Of a stretch of 64,000 nucleotides of DNA, positions 45,576-52,764 are shown piece by piece. The position numbers were made by a program, and so were the translations under genes. The stretch lies in the NCBI GenBank assembly GCA_016806145.1, contig CP063167.1:740501-804500 (forward strand), read 5' to 3'. The stretch comes from Variovorax paradoxus (GTDB taxonomy: Bacteria; Pseudomonadota; Gammaproteobacteria; Burkholderiales; Burkholderiaceae_C). The notes beneath the pieces are model-generated. The model had not been told where the DNA came from. It searched no databases and was given only the letters and a program-made list of their open reading frames with translations. The number at the start of each line of letters is the position of its first letter. Within the stretch, counting starts at the first letter, position 1.

Positions 45576-46703
45576 CTACAGCAGCTTGCGCAATGCCTCG
45601 AGCAACTGAGCGATCTGCTCGGGCGTGTGGTCCGCGAAGGCAGCGCAACGCAGCACGCCCATGGGGCCGGCACCCACATAGGTGGAGTACGCCACGAAAA
45701 TGCCCTGGTCCCAGAGTGCGCGCTGGATGCGCTGCATGTGAAAGCTGTCCCCATGCACGAAGGCAGCGATGGGTCCAGGGTTGTCCTCGACCGTCAAACC
45801 CAGTGCACGCAGCCCCGCCTTCAGCGAACGCGCGTTTTCTCGCAAGCGTTCAAGGATTTCAGGTCGTTTGCGAATCAGGCGCAGGCTTTCCGCTGTCATT
45901 GCGGCGCCAGCGGAGCAGCCCAGTACGGCGCCACGTGACACCGGAGTTCGCCAGAGTTGTGCGATGGCTTGCGCGTCACCAAGCGCCAGTCCTCCGTGCG
46001 CTCCGAACGCTTTGGCGGCGGAGCCACCGATCACCAGGTGATGGAATGGCAGCTGCGCGAGCTCTGCGCTGCCCCGGCCGTGTGGCCCGATCGTTCCGAA
46101 AGCGTGCGACTCATCAACGACCAGCCATCCGTCTGAGGGTGCGATGACCTGTGCATACGCCGAAAGCGGCGCGATCGCCCCCGTAGTCGCAAACATGCCG
46201 TCAGTTGCAACAAGTGGCCGTTGACCAGGCTTCAGCGTATGCGCGAGCACGCGAGCCAGGTCTTCCGCATTGCAGTGAGCGAACGAATGGATAGGCTTGC
46301 CTGTCGCGTGCGCGCCGTCTCGCAGGCTGTAGTGACCCGATTCGTCGATGTATATAGCATCGCAGTCGGGTGCAAGACCGGTGAGTGCGATAAGGCCGAA
46401 CAAGTAACCGGTCCCGAAGTACATCGCGGCTTCCGCGCCGAAAAATCGACGCGCTTCAGCCTCGGCCTGCTGATTCGCGCCCGAGCTGAAGCCATAGTGG
46501 CGAGGGAGATGGGTGCTCGCGCCGAACTGCCGCAATGCGGAGCAGCCAGTCTCGATGAGTTCGGGCAGGCCGCCCAGCCCGAGATAGGCCGAGCCGCCGA
46601 AGCAAAGCACCTCGTGCCCGTCAACCATCATCGACGCGCCGCTGGGCGAGCCGACAAGGCGGAGCTGTCGCTCGCCGGCAGCAAGAGAAGTAGTGGTACT
46701 CAT
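45576..46703 (-). CDS. Alpha-oxoamine synthase family PLP enzyme (AONS/KBL/SPT-like)
   Basis: This is a 375-residue fold-type I PLP protein. It has His124 in DESGHYSLRDGAH (ring-stacking His), Asp197 and His200 in VVDESHAFGTIG and the Schiff-base Lys231 in GGSAAKAFGAHGG. This pattern is that of enzymes condensing an amino acid with an acyl-CoA (8-amino-7-oxononanoate synthase, 2-amino-3-ketobutyrate ligase, serine palmitoyltransferase, CqsA). It is slightly short for the family, and no biotin genes are near. In this cluster it may cleave or make an amino ketone. Its ATG overlaps the M81 gene stop (ATGA). Confidence 0.82.
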   Translation of the reverse strand: MSTTTSLAAGERQLRLVGSPSGASMMVDGHEVLCFGGSAYLGLGGLPELIETGCSALRQFGASTHLPRHYGFSSGANQQAEAEARRFFGAEAAMYFGTGYLFGLIALTGLAPDCDAIYIDESGHYSLRDGAHATGKPIHSFAHCNAEDLARVLAHTLKPGQRPLVATDGMFATTGAIAPLSAYAQVIAPSDGWLVVDESHAFGTIGPHGRGSAELAQLPFHHLVIGGSAAKAFGAHGGLALGDAQAIAQLWRTPVSRGAVLGCSAGAAMTAESLRLIRKRPEILERLRENARSLKAGLRALGLTVEDNPGPIAAFVHGDSFHMQRIQRALWDQGIFVAYSTYVGAGPMGVLRCAAFADHTPEQIAQLLEALRKLL

Positions 46704-48163
46704 GCCAGATGCGGAGACGGGTTGTCCGTGGCGGGGAAGAAGTGCATGTGCCGATTGCGGTACGGAAGATGCGCAAAATCCATCGACAGTGCGGCACCGG
46801 TCTCGATCACGTGCCGATCCGTCGATAGCTTGGAGAACTCCGCGTAGTAGTGGTGGCTGGACTTCACCGCGATGACCTGTGCTTCGTGCAGAGGAACGCC
46901 CAGCCCGGTGAAGGCAGTGGGCGACAGCGTCTGTTGCCTACGGCTGGTCAAGACGATGTCCGTGGCATTGACTCGAATCCATGCAGCGCGGCCGAGTGGA
47001 TCGCGAATATCCCCAACCCACTGGACATGGTCGAGTGCGAGTCCCCGAACACTTGCTTCGACTTCGAGCGGTCGTCCAGATACTGCGCCACCCTTCCCGC
47101 CCAGGCTCAGCTGCAAACGAGCCCCGATACCTGACTCGAAACACGCCTGAACACTCTGCGGGTCTACCAACATCCCCAGGGCGCTGCGCAAGTTTTTGCG
47201 CTGAACCAGTTCTGCGAGCAGCACTGTGTGATCGCCTGGCGCCCCGCCACCCGGGTTATCGCCTGCGTCTGCCAGCAGCCGTGGCATTCCGCCCTGTGCA
47301 TCGAAGCCTTCTAGCGCCTGTCTGACGGTTTCCAGACGGGGCAGCATCGCATGGCGGATCCGATAGAGCGCCTGTGCGAGCTCCGTCGCCTGGGTCATGG
47401 CAAAGGCGGGGTCGCCGTCTGCCACCACGAGCACTTTGGTCCCCGCATCAGCAACGTCGCCCCATGGGAATCCATGCACGAGACTTACGGAGACGATGCC
47501 GGGGCGCGCTTCGATCTCGCTCATCCAGTTCACGAGGCCGCGCATCGGCTCGATGGTCGTGGGGTAGAAGCCAACCATGCGGCAATCCGCCACCGCCATG
47601 ACCGGACGCGTGACGCCGCTTGCCGCGGCCCGGCACGCATCGAACAATTCCGCAGCCCGAGCTTCGTAGTCCGTATGCGGGTACTCGCGCATGAGGATGA
47701 TGACATCGGCATGCTGGGTCATGGTGGACGTCATGTGGCAGTGTGGATCGAGTTCAACGCCGATCACGCACTGGGGGCCCACGAGTTCACGCATGGCCCG
47801 AATCAGATCCCCTTCGCAGTCGTCCTCGCCTTCTGCCACCATCGCGCCGTGAAGGAACAACAGCACCATGTCCAACGGCATCGCCGCGCGTGCTGCATTG
47901 AGAATCTCCCCACGCAACTGTGCGTACGCCTCGGCCCGGACGCGCCCCGCGGGTTGCGCGATGGCATACACGCCTTCGACCACCTCATCACCGTAGCGGC
48001 GCGCGCGAAGGCGCCACTGCTCGACAATCGGCCCAACGTCGCCCAGCGCTCGCGCCGGCGTGGGCCCACGAATGATGCCAAGCTCCTCGAATGATGCGAG
48101 CGTCGTCGGATGCTCAGAGAACGTGTTGGTCTCCGTGACCAGCGCAGATGTAAAAATCTTCAT
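46700..48163 (-). CDS. M81 family (MlrC-like) metallopeptidase
   Basis: This is a 487-residue protein from the ATG at 48161-48163. The N-terminal DUF1485 domain holds the predicted zinc ligands Asp139 and His141 (VELDPHCHM) and His163 (REYPHTDYEARA). Their spacing (2 and 22) equals that of Asp167, His169 and His191 reported for MlrC of microcystin degraders. The MlrC C-terminal domain follows (ADAGDNPGGGAPGDHTVLLA). MlrC hydrolyses linear peptides with unusual residues. There is no signal peptide, so it is cytoplasmic. It is translationally coupled to the PLP enzyme downstream. Confidence 0.9.
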   Translation of the reverse strand: MKIFTSALVTETNTFSEHPTTLASFEELGIIRGPTPARALGDVGPIVEQWRLRARRYGDEVVEGVYAIAQPAGRVRAEAYAQLRGEILNAARAAMPLDMVLLFLHGAMVAEGEDDCEGDLIRAMRELVGPQCVIGVELDPHCHMTSTMTQHADVIILMREYPHTDYEARAAELFDACRAAASGVTRPVMAVADCRMVGFYPTTIEPMRGLVNWMSEIEARPGIVSVSLVHGFPWGDVADAGTKVLVVADGDPAFAMTQATELAQALYRIRHAMLPRLETVRQALEGFDAQGGMPRLLADAGDNPGGGAPGDHTVLLAELVQRKNLRSALGMLVDPQSVQACFESGIGARLQLSLGGKGGAVSGRPLEVEASVRGLALDHVQWVGDIRDPLGRAAWIRVNATDIVLTSRRQQTLSPTAFTGLGVPLHEAQVIAVKSSHHYYAEFSKLSTDRHVIETGAALSMDFAHLPYRNRHMHFFPATDNPSPHLA

Positions 48164-48176
48164 GAAAAAGCCTGTC

Positions 48177-49481
48177 TTAAAGCGCACGCAAACGCGGCGC
48201 GAGCGAAGCGACCATCACCAGCGCGAGCACCAGTACCGAAGCCGGCGCCGCCAGCCACAGCGAAGCCAGGCGCTGTAGCGAAGGCGCATCGGGCGTCGCG
48301 CCCAGGGTTCCGACCCAGTCGAGCCCGATCCCGACGACGATGCCGCCGAGCGATTGGCCAAGCTTTTCGGCAGAAAAGAGAACACCGAGGTAGAGCCCGA
48401 GGCTTTCGCCTTTCGCGGACGACCGCGTGGCGGTCTCCATTGCCAGTGTGGTGATCAGTACCGTCAGTCCTCCGCACGCGACACCGAACATCGCGCCCCC
48501 GGCAACCATCGACATCAGCGTGCGCGGCCCGGCCGTGAACCAGACGACGCCGACGAGCGCCAAAAATAGCGCGCCGCCGAGGATGCGCGCGGGGGCAACG
48601 CGACGCGCGACCCATGGCGCCGCGGCGACTCCCGCCAGCAGGGCGACAAAGATCGGCGTGAGCAGTACCGAGAGGTTTTCTGGACCTGCCTGGAGCAAAT
48701 GCTTGTTGGCGTAGGGCAAGGCGCTGAAGAGCGCCGTCGAACTGGTGCCGAGCAGCACAAGGATCAGAGCGACGCCGTAGAAGGCCTTGTTGCGTAGCGT
48801 CGCCCGCAGGGCCTTCGGCAGCGACGGCGGCCGCTCTCGCTCGACTCCGGTGCGCAATGGAACCCGCCGCACAAGCCACCAACAGACACCCAAAGCGACA
48901 AAAGCGCCGGCGGCGAGGACCAGTGCTGCGCCGAGGTAACCGCCATGAAATGCGCTGAAGCGTGCGACGATTTGCGGCGCCAACACGGTCACCAAAAGTC
49001 CTGCGATGGTTTGTCCAAGTGCGCGTGAGGACATTAAGGTGCTGCGATGTTCCATGCCATCGCACATGTCGCTCGCAATCGCAGTGTGGGCAACCGTGAA
49101 TACGGTGAGCAATAGGGATTGCAAAACCAGGAAGGATCCCAGCACAAAGATCCTGATGGGCATCGGAAAGCTAACTGTGGGCACGAAGAGCAACACCAGA
49201 ATCAGAGGCAGCGAGAAGACGCTGAAGCCAACCAGATGACTTCGGCTGCCCGCGGCGCGCGCGGCGCTGTCGCTTCGGCGCCCGATCCATGGGTCGAGCA
49301 GCAGATCGGCGAGCTTGGGAATCGCCAACAGCACGCCTGCCAGCGCGGGAGGTACCTTTGCAAACTCTGTCAGATAGAAGAGGAAGAGCAAAGGCACCAC
49401 GCCAGAGCTTAAAGTCGAGCCGAACGCCCCGGCACCAAATCCAGCCAGGGCTATGCGCGGAGGCGCACGCATCTCAGCCAT
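48177..49481 (-). CDS. GPH/MFS-type transporter
   Basis: This is a 434-residue membrane protein with about twelve hydrophobic segments. The loop after helix 2 (IPKLADLLLDPWIGRRSD) is the glycoside-pentoside-hexuronide/MelB-type signature, with Asp residues that often bind the coupling cation. It probably moves a solute such as a peptide or amino acid derivative across the inner membrane; the substrate is unknown. The start overlaps the S12 hydrolase stop by 8 nt (a second ATG at 49472 would avoid that). It lies 13 nt before the M81 gene. Confidence 0.87.
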   Translation of the reverse strand: MAEMRAPPRIALAGFGAGAFGSTLSSGVVPLLFLFYLTEFAKVPPALAGVLLAIPKLADLLLDPWIGRRSDSAARAAGSRSHLVGFSVFSLPLILVLLFVPTVSFPMPIRIFVLGSFLVLQSLLLTVFTVAHTAIASDMCDGMEHRSTLMSSRALGQTIAGLLVTVLAPQIVARFSAFHGGYLGAALVLAAGAFVALGVCWWLVRRVPLRTGVERERPPSLPKALRATLRNKAFYGVALILVLLGTSSTALFSALPYANKHLLQAGPENLSVLLTPIFVALLAGVAAAPWVARRVAPARILGGALFLALVGVVWFTAGPRTLMSMVAGGAMFGVACGGLTVLITTLAMETATRSSAKGESLGLYLGVLFSAEKLGQSLGGIVVGIGLDWVGTLGATPDAPSLQRLASLWLAAPASVLVLALVMVASLAPRLRAL

Positions 49482-51081
49482 GGGTGCGATCCCTTGTGAA
49501 CCGTAGCTTTCGGGTGCGAGCGGTATCTAAGAGCAACTCGCGTTGCCCATCCTTGCCGGTCACGAGCCGAAGCGTGCCGTGCAGGGGTACTGCGGGGTCT
49601 TCACTGGCCATCAGACATGTGTCTTCGAGCAAGGGTTCCAACTTGTAGGTGCTCCGGCCATACAGTCCCGCGACGCGCATCGACTCGGGTCGCCCCTCGC
49701 CAATCACGACATCGCCACCGAGTTCGCTGCTGTGCCACTTTCCCGCGAAGCGCTCAACGACCTGCGGCCCTTTTTCAGCTTCCCCAACCCGATCACACCG
49801 ATAGCGACGTCCTTGCTCGATGACGTCGATGGCGATCACCCTTTCGGTATCGCCGCGCACGAGTTCGACCGTCAAGGCAATCACCGACAGCAGGTTCACG
49901 CGCAGCACATCGGATGCCGCCTGAGTCAACGGCAGCGGAAGCCCGAAGCTGCGAAGAACCAGGGTCTCTTCGTGCTTCGCGATGGCAAAGTGGCGACCGT
50001 TCAAGGCGCAGTGGTAGTCACCGCACAGCGCATCCGAATGCTGCGGGCTCACCGGAGCCTCCGGCGGTTCGAGTTCATCCTCGAGCATCACGATCAACAA
50101 CTGTTGTGCGATCTCCGCCGCGGTCACGTCGCTGCGGTTGCTCATGACCACGATCTGTACGCTATGCTCCGGCGCCGCGAGCATCTGACATGTCCCGCCC
50201 ACCACGCCCCCGGCATGATGAAAGATCCGCACGCCGCGCCAGGTCTCACGAATGAGACCAAAGCCGTACGGATTGACGTATCCATTGTTCAGTTCGGTCG
50301 GCGTCATCATTTCCTGCGACAGGGCCTGCGGCCAGATCCTGGGCGTGATGAGATGGCTCAGCCAGCGCTGCATGTCATCCAATGTGGAGGCGATGCCACC
50401 TTCGCCCAGAATGACGGAAGGGAAGATTCCCTTTGAAAACCCGCCTTCGGCCTTGGCAATGTGCGATGTTGCGCTGCCCAGCAGCGGATCGAGGTCTGTG
50501 CACCAAAGGAAGGTGTCGTGCATCGACAGCGGCTCGAACAACCGCTCTCGCAGCCCCTGTGCCAACGATACGCCAAGCACACGCTCGAGCACTTTCGACA
50601 ACATGCGGTATCCACCGTTGTTGTACATGAACTGCTCGCCAGGCTCGAAGTTTTCCTCCTGCTGTCGGCATTGATACTCGAAGGCCCCTTCGCTTGGCAC
50701 CACGGTCATTCCATTGGACAGCAACGAGAGATCCAAATAATCGCGCGTGCCTCCCGTATGGTTCATGAACTGCCGAAGCGTACGCACGCCCTGGCTTGCT
50801 GGAAGCTCGGGCAGCCAGCGGCTCACCGGCTCATCGATCGAAAGCAGGCCTTCGTCGCGAAGCAGCAGCGCAAGCGCGCAGGCGAAATGCTTGCTCGTCG
50901 AGCCAATACGCATCTTTGTGGAGGGCGTGTTGATGACGCCCGAATCCAGGCTTGCCATGCCATAGCCCCGGCGCAGCAACGTTTTGCCATGGTGCTGCAC
51001 GCTCGCGACCAAGCCGGGCGCGTCGTTTCGGTGAAGCGCGGAGAGCACGGCTTCCAGCTTTTCAGTGCGGTCAAGGGTCAT
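49474..51081 (-). CDS. S12 family D-aminopeptidase-like serine hydrolase
   Basis: This is a 535-residue protein from the ATG at 51079-51081, with no signal peptide. The penicillin-recognising motifs are Ser61-Lys64 (GSTSKHF), Tyr153-Asn155 (FMYNNGGY) and His289-Gly291 (HHAGG). The numbering and length nearly equal those of Ochrobactrum anthropi D-aminopeptidase DAP (about 520 residues, S62/K65, Y153/N155, HxG near 287). Two C-terminal beta-barrel-like domains, as in DAP, fit residues about 340-535. It probably releases N-terminal D-residues from peptides in the cytoplasm. Esterase or beta-lactamase-like use is possible. Confidence 0.85.
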   Translation of the reverse strand: MTLDRTEKLEAVLSALHRNDAPGLVASVQHHGKTLLRRGYGMASLDSGVINTPSTKMRIGSTSKHFACALALLLRDEGLLSIDEPVSRWLPELPASQGVRTLRQFMNHTGGTRDYLDLSLLSNGMTVVPSEGAFEYQCRQQEENFEPGEQFMYNNGGYRMLSKVLERVLGVSLAQGLRERLFEPLSMHDTFLWCTDLDPLLGSATSHIAKAEGGFSKGIFPSVILGEGGIASTLDDMQRWLSHLITPRIWPQALSQEMMTPTELNNGYVNPYGFGLIRETWRGVRIFHHAGGVVGGTCQMLAAPEHSVQIVVMSNRSDVTAAEIAQQLLIVMLEDELEPPEAPVSPQHSDALCGDYHCALNGRHFAIAKHEETLVLRSFGLPLPLTQAASDVLRVNLLSVIALTVELVRGDTERVIAIDVIEQGRRYRCDRVGEAEKGPQVVERFAGKWHSSELGGDVVIGEGRPESMRVAGLYGRSTYKLEPLLEDTCLMASEDPAVPLHGTLRLVTGKDGQRELLLDTARTRKLRFTRDRTHG

Positions 51082-51101
51082 GGTTTGTATTTCAGTCCTA
51101 A

Positions 51102-51119
51102 AATGAACAATCAATCATT
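51102..51119. promoter_or_regulatory. Likely TetR operator in the divergent spacer
   Basis: AATGAACAATCAATCATT is an imperfect dyad (AATGA and TCATT arms perfect) in the 55-nt spacer between the S12 gene and the TetR gene. The spacer is AT-rich, with an eight-T run beside it, and must hold both promoters. Confidence 0.5.
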
Positions 51120-51136
51120 ATTTTTTTTGAAGCGGC

Positions 51137-51745
51137 ATGCCCAAACGAGATGAGAGCCACATGGCGTCGGTGCGCAAGCAGATCCTGGACGCCGCCCGCG
51201 TCGTTTTTGAACGGAAGGGAGTCGCCGACGCATCGATGGCTGAAATCAGCACGCAAGCGGGACTTTCGATCGGCACCATCTACGTGCACTTTCGTGCGAA
51301 GGAGGACGTCCTGCTCCAACTGATCGAGGCGGCAGACGTCAATGCATCGCCCTTCCAGCAGTGCACTTCGGCGGGCGAGTTGCTCGGTCTGGTGGAAAGC
51401 CTGCTGAAAGCTCAGGAGCGGCCGGATGCCAGCAACCAGACGGCGCGCACGGCACTCGAAGTTGCGGCCATCACGCGACGCAACCCCGAGGTCCAAGCCG
51501 TTGTCACCAGAAACTTCAAGAGCCTGCGCCGGGCCTTGCTCGAAGCGGTGGTTCGCATCGGCCAGGCATCCGGTCATGCGGATGACAGTGAGACGCTCGC
51601 AATCGGCGAATCGATGCTGGCGCTGCTTGTGGCGGCTCAAGCTCAAATGCTGATCGGCGTTCCTACCAATGCGGAAGCCAAACTCAAGGCCGCACGGCTG
51701 CTGATCAAGTTGCTGCATGGCGCCCCAGTGAGGGTGAAGCGCTAG
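51137..51745 (+). CDS. TetR family transcriptional regulator
   Basis: This is a 202-residue protein. The N-terminal HTH is at about 13-58 (RKQILDAARVVFERKGVADA, then AGLSIGTIYVHFRAKEDVLL); the ligand domain is all helical. TetR proteins are usually repressors released by a small ligand. It is divergent from the S12/MFS/M81 operon and sits between that operon and the receptor/epimerase pair, so it is the best local controller. Its last 41 nt overlap the end of the convergent epimerase gene. Confidence 0.92.
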   Translation: MPKRDESHMASVRKQILDAARVVFERKGVADASMAEISTQAGLSIGTIYVHFRAKEDVLLQLIEAADVNASPFQQCTSAGELLGLVESLLKAQERPDASNQTARTALEVAAITRRNPEVQAVVTRNFKSLRRALLEAVVRIGQASGHADDSETLAIGESMLALLVAAQAQMLIGVPTNAEAKLKAARLLIKLLHGAPVRVKR

Positions 51746-52751
51746 CCCACAACGGCTGTTCGCTTGTTTCGATGGCAAAGGCTGTCTCCTCGAAGCCGAT
51801 GTAGCCATCTGCATAGGTTGCCGCTGGCGTGGTGTCCGAAGCCATCAGCAAGGGTGAGTCAAGGTCGACCATGTCGGCCCATTGGGCTGCAATGAACGCT
51901 GGCTGGATGGCACGAGATCGTCCGCCCATGCACCCGACCATCACTTTCAAGCCGCGCTCGCGTGCGGCGCGGATCAATAGCATGGCAGCGCTCAGACCGC
52001 CACACTTGTCGAGCTTGATGTTGGCGACTTGATACCTTTGTGCGACTTGGTGCAAGTCCTCGATGGTCTGCAGCGACTCGTCCGCGGCGATTGGGATTGG
52101 AGAAAAGTAGCCTTCAAGGTCACGGTCGTTAGCTGCAGGCAGTGGCTGTTCGATCAGCGCCACCCTGCTGGCAAGCAGCACACCCATCATTCGCTCTAGA
52201 TGGGCCATCGACCACCCTTCGTTTGCGTCGATCGAAAGCGTGACGTCAGGCCGCGCCGAGCGCACCGCGCTGACCCGTTCGATGTCAAGTTCGTCGCCAG
52301 AGAGCTTGAGCTTGAGTGCCTTGGCGCTGTGGTGTGACCGCGCCGCCGCCGCCATGCATTGCGGTTCGTCCACGCCAAGGGTCACCATGGTGAGGAGGGG
52401 GCGCAGTGACGGCAGAAACGCCATGCGATAGACAGGCTCCCCTCGTTGGGCGGCCACGAGTTGCCAGAGCACCCAATCGAGGGCGTTGCGAGCGCCACCC
52501 GCGGGCATCTTTTGAACTTCACGCCAGGCGCCAAGAAGGTCTCGCGGCAGCCAGTCGCACATGGCCTGAATGTCTTGCTTCATCCCTTGCCCGTCCTCGC
52601 CGCGGTAGAACACACCAGCAGCCTCCGCGTGCACGACATGACGCCCGCTGCGCCCATCGACGTTGAGGACGCACTGACCTGACAGCACGCGTCCGGCGAT
52701 GGCGAGAGGCTGCTTGAAGAGGATGTCCTGCGCGGACGCGAGAATTTCCAT
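51705..52751 (-). CDS. Enolase-superfamily dipeptide epimerase (L-Ala-D/L-Glu epimerase-like)
   Basis: This is a 348-residue protein. The MLE-subgroup residues are present: Lys147 and Lys149 (LKLKL), metal ligands Asp175 (IDANEGW), Glu201 (IEQPL) and Asp224 (ADES), and the second catalytic Lys249 in IKLDKCGG. The dipeptide-binding DxD is DLDSP (296-300). Such enzymes invert the C-terminal residue of dipeptides, first found in murein peptide recycling. The specificity loop reads GCMGGRSR instead of the usual CMxES, so the substrate may differ from Ala-Glu. It lies 13 nt after the TonB-dependent receptor. Confidence 0.88.
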   Translation of the reverse strand: MEILASAQDILFKQPLAIAGRVLSGQCVLNVDGRSGRHVVHAEAAGVFYRGEDGQGMKQDIQAMCDWLPRDLLGAWREVQKMPAGGARNALDWVLWQLVAAQRGEPVYRMAFLPSLRPLLTMVTLGVDEPQCMAAAARSHHSAKALKLKLSGDELDIERVSAVRSARPDVTLSIDANEGWSMAHLERMMGVLLASRVALIEQPLPAANDRDLEGYFSPIPIAADESLQTIEDLHQVAQRYQVANIKLDKCGGLSAAMLLIRAARERGLKVMVGCMGGRSRAIQPAFIAAQWADMVDLDSPLLMASDTTPAATYADGYIGFEETAFAIETSEQPLWASASPSLGRHAAT

Positions 52752-52764
52752 GGCGCTTTGCTGC

